Of a stretch of DNA of 64,000 nucleotides, positions 39,290 to 52,552 are shown piece by piece. Numbering within the stretch: the first letter of the stretch is position 1; the number at the start of each line of letters is the position of its first letter. The notes below the pieces were generated by a model. That model ran no database searches and had not been told where the DNA came from. It saw only the letters and a list, made by a program, of their open reading frames with translations. The position numbers and the translations under genes are program-made. The DNA is from Lunularia cruciata. Its lineage: Eukaryota; Streptophyta; Marchantiopsida; Lunulariales; Lunulariaceae. The DNA lies in the NCBI GenBank assembly GCA_948567375.1, contig OX419755.1:63492944-63556943 (forward strand). The letters run 5' to 3'.

Positions 39290-41994
39290 GATACAGTTAG
39301 AAACCAGTGATGTAAACTAACCTGGGATGCAGTGGAGTTGAACTCCACAGTATGAAGTCGGTGCATCGACCTCAACTGAGACCGGAAAAGCCTCGATTTC
39401 AAATCCGCAGATAAGCTAAAGAAGCCCGAGCTTCTTATCGCACCGAAAACCTTTCCGACCCCTTAATGCGTCCATGGCCCACCAAAAGAAACACCGTTTC
39501 AATCGGCATGTTTTGCTGAATTCAACTTTTCGGAATCGCTTGCTAATTCTCCAGCCAACAGTCCGACGACAATTACCTCCCAGAGAATAAGGAGAAACTT
39601 GACAGTCAACAGTCCAAAGGAAACAGTACCGCCGCAAAAGTGTTGATTCTCCTCTGCCGTATCTGCGATTTAGATGACTCCGTCAATTTTGCAGTCGTTA
39701 TACGTTTCTTACGCGATTGCCACATGGCTCTTTTGGTTCCGGCGGCACACTAAAAGACAAAGTCCGGCAATTACAATTTTGACAAAACTCATGTGCGAGT
39801 CAGGTCTGCTTGACGTTCAAACCCTCTGCCGGAGCTTATACGTCAGGCAGCTCTAGCTCCGTTTGAGTCTCTTCGAACCTAGAATTTTCTAGATTAATGG
39901 ATCGGGTGATACAACGTGCAATAGAACGATCGGCATTCCCTTTCTATGACAGGTTTAAATTTTCCCGAGAATGAACCTTCCGATTTCCGGTCTTCGCGAG
40001 ATCGACTTTTTAATCTTTCCACGCAAATACATTTTCGATTTTCATTTTTGACTTTCAAGACTGGATGTAAATGTAATATGTTTTACGTTTTTCATTTTTG
40101 GACCGTTATTCAATGTTGGTCATGTGTGATATAAGAATGAAATCATTTTTATTAGTATATTCTTTGAGGTAAAGAAAGAAATTATTTGTCAACGAGAACC
40201 AGTTCCAGTACTCGGGTATACTATCTTTTTTTTTTCATAAATTTTTTCTCTCCTTGCTAGTGTGATTAATTGAATAAAATTTTCTGTTTGAAAGTCCATT
40301 AAGCACAAAAATATGAAATATAAAAATAACTAAAAGCTTAATTTGATAAGCACTCCTTGGTTAAAGCAAATGTGAAATTCTTTTTTATTGATTTGCAAAC
40401 CCCAAACTTTTTACTTTACATAATCTAGTTCTAGTTCGAGAACCGGTTATCTATAATCCAAAGTGACCTGTCATCACAAGTATACATATGAGGTTGGAGT
40501 ACGTCCAAATTAACTGCCGGACCTATGCACTCCCATGGACACATAATTATGTTCTTTCCGTCAATGTTTTACAGGCTGACGGACGTCAAAATTGACGTAC
40601 ATCATTGAGCCATGTGAAGTGGCTTTCTATCTGGCGGAGCAAGGCCTTTCAATAATGGGTTTACGGGTGCTTTTGAAAATCGACTAAGTATGAGGTTTCA
40701 AATCCCGAATTTAAGAGCGAAATTACGAAACTTTAGCGATACCCGTGAAAGAGGTCATGGGTACATGCAAAAGAGGTAGGGGTTTCAATTACTACTCCCG
40801 GAAAATTTCTACAGGCAATAACATATTCGAGGCCGGAAATTTTTAACCAAAATTTTAGGGGGTTCTAAGGAAGTCTGGATTCTTGTAAAATTTGACGCGT
40901 CACGAAAAAGGTAACCCGTCAATTTTCAGGGCTATGGGTATTAGCTCTATAAAATTCGAATGTTTCTTATTACTTTTTACAAAAATTGAGCTTACAAATG
41001 AGTTTATGGGAAGTGAAAACATCAAATTTAAAATGCACTAAAATTCAAGTGTTCTTACTATATTTAAATTTTTGTAAATTCGTTTATATGGGAAATGAAC
41101 ACTAAATAAAATAGCAACTAATTTGGTTACAGGAGCTGCTAAAACTCAGTCATGAGATATTTGACGTTTACGGGCAATTGTTCGAAGCTTCGTGAAATTT
41201 TGCAGGTTATTTGTTTTTCCATCATCTGTCTAATTTAAAAGAAACAATAGCAATTTTTTAAATTAAAACGAAAATAAAATGACCCACTAAACACACTTAT
41301 CCACAAATAATTATAAATTTTAATTATAGATTTACGAGAGCAATGTACATGCCCCGAGATTTTAATTTGTTACTATAAAAGATACCCTAAAATGTCCGGG
41401 ATCGTAAAAGGTGACGCGTAGGCCTTTGTGGCTACGGTGTCATCACCCGGAGAAAGGTGTCCAGAATTCGCAACAAATCCAAAGGTTACGTTTTATAATT
41501 GAAACCTTTTAGGTTTGGAAATGTTCTCCTCTTTTCCGGGTATTTGTAAAATATTTTATGAACTTTTCCAGGTACCCGTAAAAAACTCATAAATTTAGTT
41601 ATGAAACACTTTACTGTATGATTCTTCGTGGGAAAAGCTAAGTTTCTGGCTTTCAATTGATTCAGTTGGAATATTCATTTCAAATTTTTAAATGTGATCA
41701 CGTTTCAATTTCATTCTTCACATTCTCATTTCATTCAAATTCTTTTCACATTCATTTTCATGAATAAATATAAGAATTTTGTAGTTGAACAATATAGATT
41801 TTGTTTTCATATTGTACTAGGTAGGGGAGCTCAAGCAGATTTATATAATAATGAGACATATACGACTTTATTATTGCAAAGTGTACATTAGTAAGGATTA
41901 AGAATATATATAATCTTAAGAGTATGTAAAGGATTAAGATTGTATTATTTTGAGTGTATATGTAATTAATTTATAATTCAAATTTTGCTATATA
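39290..41994. other. 5' flank of the alpha-galactosidase gene, then AT-rich spacer
   Basis: The first 600 bases are the promoter side of the minus-strand gene. From about 40,150 the region is AT-rich and non-coding. Confidence 0.5.
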
Positions 41995-44770
41995 ATAATA
42001 CCAATAGCTAGATATATCATCTAGAATTGAAAATGGACTTAGTAACATCTAGAAGGACGTTATGTATAATATATTAGATAGATAAAATAAAGGTGTCACT
42101 AAAAGAATATTTATACTAATAGGGCAAAAAATTGAAAATAATTTTAATTTGTAATACCAAAGTTAGACATATTATCTCGGGGTGGAAATTAGTTTGGTAA
42201 CATCCAGAAGGATGTTATGTATGATGGGCTCGATAGTTCAAATAGAAGTGTTACCAAAAAAGAATTTTAACTAATAATGCAAGAGCCAAAAATATATTGG
42301 AAACTTCAAAGCCAATTTTGGTGGCCTAAATAGATGAATTAAGTCTATATATATATATATATTCTCACCCCCTTAATACTCTAAGGACAAGAGAAGAGAG
42401 AAAACACATATTACACACTCAACATTCGATGCCCAAAGGAGCACCTTCTCTTTATTATATAGACAAAGAGGAACTCCTCCAAGGAAGCTCTACCATAGGA
42501 TTAGGCACACATATAAATGACATGTCAGCAAGCTCCACCCTTGGATTACTTACTTCGATGGGTGACATGTTTGTCTAGGTTCTATCTGGTTGGTCAAACA
42601 AGCTTTGATTAGAGGGAATCTTTTAGTGAATCTTCCTATAGGAGTCTTAGAATCACGTAAAGTACCATTGGAAAGCTCTCGACGAGACAAACCAGGGGGA
42701 AGGAAGGCCAACCTCTCTCCCATGTGAGGGGGGGGGGAGAGAAAGAGGGGAGGAATGTGCACATTTTTGAGGCCTAATTAATCCGTTTAGGCCTTCAAAA
42801 GTGCCTTCAAAGATTTTAGGCATATTTTGGTTCCTACTCTATTAGTAGAAGTCCCCTTTTGGTGATACCTCTTTCTGATCTGTTTAGTCCATCATGTGTA
42901 ACATCCTTCCAGATGTTACCAAACCAATTCTCACCTTTAAATCATATGTCTAGCTATTGGTTCTAAGGTTCTCAAGTATCTGCTCTATTAGTAAAAGTAC
43001 TCTTTTGGTGATACTTCTATCTTATCTATTTTGACCATCATGTATAATATCATTCTAGATGTTACCAAACCAAAGTTCACATCTAGATCATATGGCTAGC
43101 TCTTGGTATTACACTCTCTCAACAGAGGAAAGGCTAGCATTCCCTCCCCAAGTTTGTCTCGTTGAGAGCTTTCCAATGCTACCTCACCCACGGGATTTGG
43201 AGATTCTTATAGAAACGTTCCCTAAAGATTCCCTTTGATCAAAGATGGTTTGACCAACCAGATAGGATTAGAACCCATGCATACAACCAAGCTAACTGTA
43301 GAGCTAGCTTGCAGATCATCTATGCATGTATCTTATCCAAGGGTGGAGATTCCTTTGGAGTGTCCCTTTGTAATACTTTGAGAACAAGAGAAGAGAGAAA
43401 ACAAAAATTTCACACTAAATGCTCTGTTGCCCAAAAGGAGCACCTTCTCTTTATTATATAAGCAGAGAGGATCTCCTCCAAGGAAGCTACACCATAGGAT
43501 TAGGCACATAAATAGATGACATGTCAGCAAGCTCCACCCTTGGATTACTTACTTGGACAAGTGACATGTCGGTCTGCATCCTTTCTTGTTGGTCAAACAA
43601 GCTTTGACCAGAGAGAATCTTCTTATAGGAATCTCAAAATCATGTGTGTAAGGTATTGTAATACCAAGAGCTAGCCATATGATCTAGATATGAAATTTGG
43701 TTTGGTAACATCTAGAATGATATTATACATGATGGTCAAAATAGATAAGATAGAAGTATCACCAAAAGAGTACTTCTACTAATAGAGCAGATACTTGAGA
43801 ATCTTAGAACCAATAGCTAGACATATGATTTAAAGGTGAGAATTGGTTTGGTAACATCTGGAAGGATGTTACACATGATGGACTAAACAGATCAGAAAGA
43901 GGTATCACTAAAAGGGGACTTCTACTAATAGAGTAGGAACCAAAATATGCCTGAAATCTTTGAAGGCAATTTCGGAGGCCTAAACGGATGAATTAGGCCT
44001 CAAAAAGGTGTGAAACCCCCCCCCCAACTGGAGGGTGGGCTGGCTTTCCTCTCCAATGCTTTGTCTCGTCGAGAGCTTTCCAATGATACCTTACTCACGT
44101 GATCCTGAGGTTCCTACATGAAGATTCCCTAAAAGATTCCCTCTGGTCAAAGCTTGTTTGACCAACCAAATAGGATCTAGACCAGACATGCCACCCATCC
44201 AAGTAAGTAATCCAAGGGTGGAGCTTGCTGACATGTCACCTATCTGTGTCCCTAATCCTATGGTGTAGCTTCCTTGGAGGAGATCCTCTTTGTCTATATA
44301 ATAAAGAGAAGGTGCTCCTTTGGGGCATCAAATGTTTGAGTGTGAAATCTGTGTTTTCTCTCTTCTCTTGTCCTTGGAGTATTTAAGGGGGGATCTGCAT
44401 ATTTTTTAGCCTTAATTCATCCCTTTAGGCATCTGAAAAATTGCCTTCAAAGATATCAAGCATATTCCGATTCCTACTCTATTAGTAGAAGTCTCCTTTT
44501 GGTGATACCTCTTTCTGATCTATTTAGTCCATCATGTGTAACATCCTTCCAAATGTTACCAAACCAATTCTCACCTTTAAATCATATGTCTAGCTATTGA
44601 TTCTAAGGTTTTCAAGTCTATTTCAGTTTTTGCACTATTAGTAAAAGTACTCTTTTGGTGATAATTTTATTTGATATATTTTTTCTATCATGCATAATAT
44701 AATTCAAGATGTTACCAAACCAAATTTCACATCTAGATCATATGGCTAGCTCTTGGTATTACACCCTTTT
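41995..44770. repeat. Nested alternating inverted repeats (foldback-like cluster)
   Basis: A motif of about 300 bp, itself made of two related halves (each with a TAACATCT/CAGAAGGATGTTA-type core), occurs at 41995-42295 and 43665-43950, and inverted at 42830-43115 and 44460-44765. Both outer ends read ACCAA..GCTAG..ATATGATCTAG or its complement. Between them a second block (CAAGAGAAGAGAGAAAACAC, then AGGAGCACCTTCTCTTTATT) occurs at 42384-42660 and 43378-43650, and inverted at 44095-44395. A G-run at 42728 and a C-run at 44018 mirror each other. No coding capacity is seen. The pattern fits two or three non-autonomous foldback or long-TIR DNA elements, one inserted beside or into another. Confidence 0.8.
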
Positions 44771-45015
44771 GCTATATAATATAGTCAATTTGCTTCTTTG
44801 GGGCATTAGAAGTTGAATCTGAAATGGTGTGTTTCTTCTTCTATGTGTCTCTTCAAGTCTCTTATCCTCAGAAGATTACACTTGTGTATATGTGTTATAT
44901 ACTTACATTCTTGAATATAGTTCATTATTTGCTTTGTACCATTATGCAACTATTTGTAAGTAGTGCCCGCTATTGTTCTTAATCTCACTCTTTAGTGCTA
45001 AATAAATCCTTTAAT

Positions 45016-45217
45016 GGGCTAAAATTTAGTGAGAAGTACTGAAATAAATTGTTGCATCTTGAGCAATTTATATTTTTACGTGTTAAGTTATTAATATAGT
45101 CTAAGAATGTATCATCGGGCTAAAATTTAGTGAGAAGTACTGAAATAAATTGTTGCATCTTGAGCAATTTACATTTTTACGTGTTAAGTTATTAATATAG
45201 TCTAAGAATGTATCATC
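45016..45217. repeat. Nearly identical 101-bp tandem duplication
   Basis: GGGCTAAAATTTAGTGAGAA starts both copies (45016 and 45117), and both end ATGTATCATCG. I see about one difference (TATATT versus ACATTT), so the duplication is young. Non-coding. Confidence 0.9.
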
Positions 45218-46128
45218 GTAAATAAGGTATAAAATAGGGATATATTTTCTATTGAAAGAAAATGATACAAAATAAATGAACAAGATATTATAAGAAGGGC
45301 CCTTGTGAATCAAATAAAAACCTAATGTATCGTTAATTTTCCCAAGAGCGACACTATTGCTTATAAAATAGGAAAGACAAAGTTATTGTTTTTGATCGGT
45401 CATCCTTGCTTTTCAGTCGTCTCTCTATCTATGGAGAGACGATTAATGAGAGAGATCTTGTTTAGAGAACAAGAATAATAAGTGAGAAGAATGTTTCTAA
45501 AGAACAAACAATTCCAACTCCGGTACAAGTAAAGTAAGTTTTGCCTAATCATACGGCCGATCTTCCTATAATTAGTCTTATTCAAGATGATATAACCATG
45601 CACTATCCAACTAAATTAACACTCATCGTTTGGGAACAAAGATGCAAAAAAAAATATACATTGCTTTCCAAGGTAATCTCTCACAGTCAACGCCTTGTCC
45701 ATGGATTTCTTTAATTCACGCAGAAAATTATTAAACATCGAATTTCTTCATAATTCCGATAAAACGTTTTGGAGAACGTGTCCCATTCCCTCTATAACCC
45801 TCTGCCCATCCAAACTAATCTTCTGTCGAGGAATTTGGTTGATACACATAGTACAATGTATATCAAATGTTAAGCTTTGATATTGCAAATAGCTCTAATA
45901 TTATATTATAAATCATTCAGTTCGGATAATGTAAACATCTCTCGCCAATAATAATCGGAGGAGCTTTCCTTACGCTTTGTTGTTTGTAAATCAACTAAAA
46001 ATACTAAAATATAGTAAAAAACCACTAATGAAGCTAAAGTATGATAATCGATTAATGCATTTAAAAATGCATCGTAATATATCATGGAATGTAATATTCA
46101 CTTTAGCAATACACTATATCTTTAACAA

Positions 46129-46222
46129 TCATATAAGAAAACAACTTTTACATTCTCAACTATTTTTCTATTTCTTTAACAATCATATAAGAAACAACTT
46201 TTACATTCTCAACTATTTTTTC
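46129..46222. repeat. Short tandem duplication of about 50 bp
   Basis: TTTAACAATCATATAAGAAA followed by CAACTTTTACATTCTCAACT occurs twice in direct order, directly before the truncated LINE. It may reflect the target site or a local slip. Confidence 0.8.
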
Positions 46223-47150
46223 TATGGACATAGTGTTTGTTATGGCACGAGCTAGTGGTTACTTGGCTTGGAGGGAGAGTTCGTATGCCTTACAGACAAC
46301 ACTAGGGCAGAATACATATGTCAGTGCGGACTTATACTTGGTATGAGATGATTAGGTGACAGTAGCGGATGTTGTGGTTACAGACCATATGTGAGATATA
46401 GTTTTGGAGGGAATGATTACCTATCCTCCTGGATGGGCGGCGAGTGCCGCAACAGGTCGCAAGGTCTCCAAGTATAGGGGCATGCAACGAGGTCACCTCT
46501 TTGTTCGTCTAGCCTTGGAGTTATATGGAGCGATGGTCAAGATGTTCTACACATTTGTCAAGGAGTGCATCAGAGCTTATCATGTTAGGAGCCAGTTGTA
46601 CCACTCTCACTTTCATACTTTATAGTATATTTTAGACAACATGTATCCGTTACTCTACAGAAGACAATGGTTGGTGCAATCCATAGGAGAGCAATCACAC
46701 TAGGTGATGTTTCTTTGGATGCTCCAGTTGTTTGTAGACCACATGATTACATAGCTTGGATATCTTAGGTGCAGTGGTGCATATTTCTCATATAGACTCT
46801 ACACTCTATTGGGGTTTAGCACCATTTTGCCTTTTTCATCTCTTTGTAGACCACGCGACTTACATAGCTCAAATATCTTTGTAGACCACACAATTTACAT
46901 AGCTAGGATATCTTAGGTGCAGTGGGGCATATTTCTCATATAGACTCTATTGGGGCTTAGTCCCATTTTACCTTTTTCATCTCTTTGTAGTCCCGAACAC
47001 TTACATAGCTCGGATATCTTAGGTGCAGTGTATATTTCTCATATAGACTCTATTGGGGTTTAGCACCATTTTACCTTTTCCATCTCTCCCTTGTTGGGCT
47101 TCACGGGGTCTTCCCATCCTTCATTCTTTCTAAGCGGTAGTCTTTTCTGC
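46223..47150 (+). mobile_element. 5'-truncated LINE copy with multiplied 3' tail
   Basis: Begins inside the LINE C-terminal region (ATGGACATAGTGTTTGTTAT, equal to DIVFAMA) and keeps GWAASAATGRKVSKYRGMQR and GHLFVRLALELYGAM, with stops and frameshifts. After about 46.73 kb the tail unit (TTTGTAGACCAC..ACATAGCT..GGATATCTTAGGTGCAGT, then CATATTTCTCATATAGACTC and TATTGGGG) is repeated about three times (46731, 46883, 46985) before the final CTTCCCATCCTTCATTC end. A possible short duplication TTTTCTAT flanks it, but this is weak. Confidence 0.8.
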
Positions 47151-48781
47151 TTTTCTATAAGCAATGAAGATCAACAACAGACAATCCTCTGAAAGTGATA
47201 ATGATATTTCTAGAACAACCATCAATCATTCAATAAAGTTGGAATGTTGGTACTCAACTGCTGGAAAGTCGAGTGCAAAAGAGCCGTTACAGTTTATCCC
47301 CTGCTCACGAGTGTAGACATATATGTATATGTATCCGTCTTAGAGTGCAGAACCCTTGTTGTGGGTACAGCTCTGCACTGAGCAGTTGCCCATTTGTTTG
47401 ATTGCAGCATAGGTGCACATTTTCATCCTCTATTTTGGCATCTCGCCTAGATAATCGAGTTCATGAGTATTTAATGACATCGATAGACTCATTCCCCAAG
47501 AAAAATACCGAACTTGGATTTTCAGTCGCATGTAAGAAGTATCTTGGATACTGTATGTGGTAGAGTGAGGAGAAGAGCGATAGTTTTGAGAAATCTAGTT
47601 GTTGTAAGGAGAAAGCGATCCACCGATCGTACTTCGGATAAAGCCTGAACCGTTTAACAAGTGGCAAGGATTGCGTCACAACGTCGAGGGTCGCGTCAAA
47701 CGGTGACATATATACGGTGGAAACTAAGCAACTTCAGCTGTACGTCCACCTTCTCCGTTTGAAGACCAATCAATCGTCAGTTTTAGTGCTTGTCAGGAGA
47801 AACAAAATTGTCTCCTATACTTTATGTTTTCCTACCTTTACAATGGAGCATCCGTACCTTCACTTTACTCTATATTCGAGAAATGGGAGCAGAAGGCGTT
47901 AGAAGAACCTGGGTTAGTGGGTTCTGGGGGACCCAGAACCCACTAATTATGGAACCGATTACGTGCATATGAAGTGCGCAAGCATGTACGTGTGCAAATC
48001 GATATAAATTGCATCTAAGGAAATGGAAATTAATTGGATCTAACGATCCGAAGATATGCAGAATCCAGTCAAGATATCATACGTACCACCTACAGAGAAC
48101 TAGTGTACATCATTTAATAACAAGCAAGACACAACTGATTAAGGATCTGAAATTGAAAGTCGGGGAGGACCATGAAACATAGAACGGAGCATACAATACA
48201 GAGCATTACTCTGTATTGTCAAGTGCAGAATTGGAAGTTTCACGCCGCGGCTCTCCAGAGTTGGATAAGGCTGGAGATGTCACTTCAAAAGATGAGCATC
48301 AAATTGATAGTATGTATAAGAAGATGGATTTACATGTGGTGGATGCTGTCATACAAAACCTGCTATGGTCCTCATCTGTTCAGTAGGAGCCTGCTTGTAC
48401 TTCCCTTCCCTGAGCGGACGCAAGATGCGACGTGCTATGCTAATTGCGATGCGCTCTTGATTAAGCAATGCGCTGCTGATCGTGCTATAAAACACTCAGC
48501 GTGGATCTCTACAACCAAGACTCTACTAATATTATGATCGTCCAATCTCAAGCCCTGCTTCGAATAACTAACACCGAGAAATGAACAGATGAAGAGGTGC
48601 CGTAAAATTCAATCAGAGATACGTCAGGAAAATGGCGATATCAGGTGAGAAATAGACAATGACTTCTGTCCATGCAGCTATGGCAGAAACATATCCAGGA
48701 ACGAGTTACTATCTACATTACACGAAAATGAAGTGCTACCCTGAATTCCGATTCCAAACCAGATTTCGAGTTGTGGACCCG
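47151..48781. other. Spacer with one hairpin
   Basis: No gene recognised. A perfect 15-bp inverted repeat lies at 47914-47946 (TTAGTGGGTTCTGGG, GGA loop, CCCAGAACCCACTAA). Confidence 0.5.
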
Positions 48782-49755
48782 TTATCTTCGCCCCAAACAT
48801 CGCGCGACTTTGAGAGCGAGAATCAGGCAGCTGACCGCCATCATGATGACTGCATTACAAACTCTGGTTAGCTCAAAAGAAGGCAGAAGGATGATGCCAA
48901 TCCTAGTTGACATGATGCAATATACAGGGAATGTAACTGCAATTTCTAGACACAGACTATCGCGTGTTGACAATGTGTCCTAACATGATGGTGATCTGGC
49001 ATGTGGACTGTTATTCCTCTGATCCATTAGGCCTAATAACGTACCAGACGCTCAACTGATCAAAGTTTCCAACTGGAAAGTGCTGACGGACTAAAATCTC
49101 ACGGAAGATGGATGAAAAACACTGTGCTTTCAACATAAAGCTGACCTAGTAAAGTTCATGGGGTTGTTTACTTACATGAGACGATGACAACACTGTTTCT
49201 TGTGAAGCATACGTAGATAGGTCGATCTTCTTCATCCCGTAATCTGAGAGTTTTGATGTTCTCCTCTAGCTCCTTGATTGCTGGCTCCAGTTGATCCCAT
49301 GCAATCCATGGGGAAGAATCCATTCTATGGGAAGCTAAGTCAGCCAGCTTCATGAGAAATACTGATTTTTCAAACAGTGTTTTGATGAGTTTCAGATGTG
49401 TTATCATCTGTTTCACCTGGCATAGCTGATGACTAGTCAAGGACTCCTGGGACGCATGGACTAGCGCCATTTCAACCTCTCTGATCCGACGAACAAATTT
49501 CAATATCTTCTTTTCAACCAGCGCAACATTGGTGACAGTCTTCTGGGCCACCTTTGTCCAGGACATATCTTCACTCTCGAGTATAGCATTTCTGATTATG
49601 AAGTTTCTGTCGTTCTCAGGAACATCCATAACCCCCAAAGCTCTCAATCCAGTAGTGGAATCTAGCGGAAAGTTGAAGACTTTGGCTACCATGAGGATAA
49701 CAGCGACAAGAAGAATAATTTTCAGGGCAGTTCCACATACAGGCAGGGTAGCCAT
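48782..49755 (-). CDS. Hypothetical protein with membrane segments at both ends
   Basis: Two exons, 49755-49176 and 48849-48782, join at CTCAT|GTAAGT and TGCAG|TCATC to give 215 aa in phase. An N-terminal hydrophobic segment (LKIILLVAVILMVAKVF) is followed by a polar, helix-rich middle with many K, E and L (VEKKILKFVRRIREVEMALV; EPAIKELEENIKTLRLRDEE). The second exon completes a C-terminal hydrophobic segment (VVIVSFIMMAVSCLILALKV) ending in CLGRR and a stop. The C-terminal segment spans the intron exactly, which supports the splice. I recognise no family. The start is the first Met of the open exon. Likely a membrane protein with a coiled or helical loop. Confidence 0.55.
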
Positions 49756-50435
49756 GGTGTACAGGACACAGATTGCTTGACCAAAGCTGCCTTGCTAATA
49801 TGGATGAATCGCGTCAAGGAGAGCTACAACGTGGAGGAGAACTGCATTGCTTGACCCCACATATCCATCACGCTAACTAGCATATCCTTTCCAAATGGTG
49901 CAGAGGTGTCAGGTTTGCACTGCGCGGACGAATGCGTTTCAGTTAAAACATGGAAAAGGATTGAAACGTCTGGACCAAAACTTCCGCATTGCTGCCTAGC
50001 AAGTTCTATGACATCGAGCTGCATTCGGCGTAGGGAAACGCATGGCAGTTGGAGAAACTACTCCAGGAAATGCTCATCAGTGATGATCCGTCAGGCGCGA
50101 GTGGCTGACCAAGAGTGCGTACACGCATGTACAGAGATTGCACTCGACTGCCATTCGTATATGCTTAAAAGCGGAACGGCTTGTTCGGTTGCTTCGGATA
50201 TTCGACTGAACGCGTCTCGAGTTGCTGAGAGACTGTTCACGGAAAGGGTCCTTGTCTCATTGATAAGAACCAGTTTGTGTCTACTGCTCCCCAGATGCTG
50301 CAACTTCTGAATCAATAGCTGTCCCGGCCGCGCTCTGTCTGCTCAATGTCCGAGCTGATCGAAGCAGAGTAACGAAATGAAGATCTCAAGTGCGTCATTG
50401 CATGTTGGAGATCTGTTGAGTTACTGAACACGGTC

Positions 50436-50497
50436 ATATGCCAAAAGAGGATCACTGCATAGTATGTATGCCAAAAGAGGATCACTGCTTAGTATGA
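50436..50497. repeat. 31-bp tandem duplication
   Basis: TATGCCAAAAGAGGATCACTG with C(A/T)TAGTATG following occurs twice in a row. Non-coding as far as I can see. Confidence 0.85.
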
Positions 50498-51108
50498 CAT
50501 CGATTGATCCAGCCGGGAACCAACGAAATACCAGGTGTTCGAGTGGCGCGAAAAGGTGAATATTGTCAGACATCCACTAATTGGCTCGTATATGGCGCCC
50601 CCGCTCTCGTGGCAGTAGCGGAGCCAGCATCCGAAAGTCGAGAAGGACCACTTGTCGCACCCCAAGAACTCAATTTGGGCAACTATAGCGAGCCACTCTC
50701 ACGCTACTATTGCTGCTGCTAAACACCATAGAGAAAACGAAGATGAAATGCAGCGAGGTAGCTCACTGCCTGTTTGTCAGCTTCTGGCCATGATGCAGTG
50801 TCGCCTCCATTCAAATGCTCATGCAAGAGTATTACGAGTGCGGGTTATCCCGATTTATTTCTCGCCACTACCGCCTCCTGGCTGCAACTAAGATTTCTGA
50901 GATGCACCCAACATGAACACGAACTTCTGAGATGTTACAGCAGTTTTGAGGTCATACTATTTGCTGTAAGTTTCTCGGTCAAAGGTACGGAACTTGTTTT
51001 TAATGCTTGTGGTAAATTTGTGGATATCTGACAAAGCCATGGCCACTTGAAGATAACTCTCCAACCACGGTCACATCCCACATCCCCTTTTGAGCGTCAC
51101 GGATTGGT

Positions 51109-52552
51109 TCAATGTCCCAGTAAGCAAGGTCTGAGCCCAGGTATGTACAGTCCCACGTTTATCTGACAACGATAGGCTCGGTTGACCACTTGATCGTCGT
51201 GTGCGGAACCTTTATGCAAAAGCCGAAGCGCTGACAGTAATGTCCCTAGGAATACCCTGCGGACAGGTTTCTCGGAAGTGATGGTACAAGGGATGGCAAA
51301 TCGTGTGTTTCCAATTTGAAACCTTTTTCTTTCTTGGTCTAACCGCAGACAATACGTTTGGATAGATACTTTGCACTGAAACAGAACACAGCAGCAGCGA
51401 GAAAATGAATCTTCGTTAAGAAACAGCACAGCAGGGCTGCGTTCGTCCGAAAGCCTCGAGTGCATCGAACTCAAGCATTCATCAATATTACAGATCTGTT
51501 AGCTGCATGGCTAATGAATCACAAGCCTTCTTACCGTACACACTTTTGATGGCTGTCATGTGTAGCAATCTAGCTACTGGACGAAATTATACGGGGATTT
51601 CCTGCTCCGGTTCGGAGTGGAGTATCACGCGAGCACCATGGAGCTTCGATTTGTGTAGAAGGCATACGGTTGAGACTGGCAGGAAACACGAGTAGCCAAT
51701 CGTGAACATATTCATGTGACCTGTACGTGGCCAACCTGAATGTTAAATCCAAGGAAAGATCCTCCGGCAATAACTTAATGACCTTCAGATAGGCAACACA
51801 ATGTGCTACTGTATCTGCTTTTGGCCAGCCTTCATGTAGATGTACAGGGACATGATCATAGATGACGTCCCATCGGGCCATTCTTCCGCTGTTAGGGAAG
51901 GGACCCGCCGTCCAACCGTCAGCTCAAATCAAATCACCTGCCTCCAAACTAAAACCACCCCAGTCTATCAAGAAAGTAGGCATCGTAGACTAGCCCCAAA
52001 CGCAAGCCTAAGTAGAAGAAAACATGGCTCTACCGCAAGTAACGCATGTCTCGAGGAACAAACAAACGAGAGGACTATCGGTGAAAACTCACGAAGAACC
52101 ATATGAGAAGGCTGAAAAATGTAAAGCACAAACGGTTAGAAGACAGTCATGAGAACCATGGTCCATAGTAGACAGCCACAGTAGGTGAGTAATGGGTTCT
52201 CGTTCTGTAAAGCAGTTAACCTCGGGGACGTACTGTGCATGCCAAGGAAGCACCCAGGAAGATGACCAATTTACCAGCGAGCCTAGAGAAACAGGTGCAG
52301 GTTTCAGAGCAGACAGACTAGAGACTTCGGGTCATTAGTTCCCATGATAAAGCAAACTTTCTTTTCAGCTTGCAAGGCTGTGGAGGCAACAGAGGCCTTC
52401 GAAGGCTAACTTCCTCACTCCTTTCAAACAAGAAGCTTACCTTGATTGCTTGCATGACGAGGACCATCCACCAGTACATATAACAGGGAACGTAGATTCT
52501 GTAGGGTTCCAAAACTTGAGCGGGGTTACGGCAGGAGATTTGAAACATAACA
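51109..52552 (-). CDS. Possible unrecognised minus-strand gene (weak)
   Basis: Three open stretches look exon-like but could not be joined with certainty. At 52548 to about 52444: YRIYVPCYMYWWMVLVMQAI, ending at AATCAAG|GTAAGC. At 51881 to about 51735: MARWDVIYDHVPVHLHEGWP and VAYLKVIKLLPEDLSLDLTF, ending at a possible donor. At about 51376-51109: TYCLRLDQERKRFQIGNTRF. No known domain. The first would be divergent from the 139-aa gene at 52646. Confidence 0.25.

Noticed and set aside
42550-43530. Open frames inside the foldback cluster
   Set aside because: They lie within repeat units, have no protein-like composition and are also present in inverted form with stops.
49529-49780. Plus-strand open frame of 83 codons
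   Set aside because: Shadow of the minus-strand exon at 49755-49176, which has better protein character and a matching splice partner.
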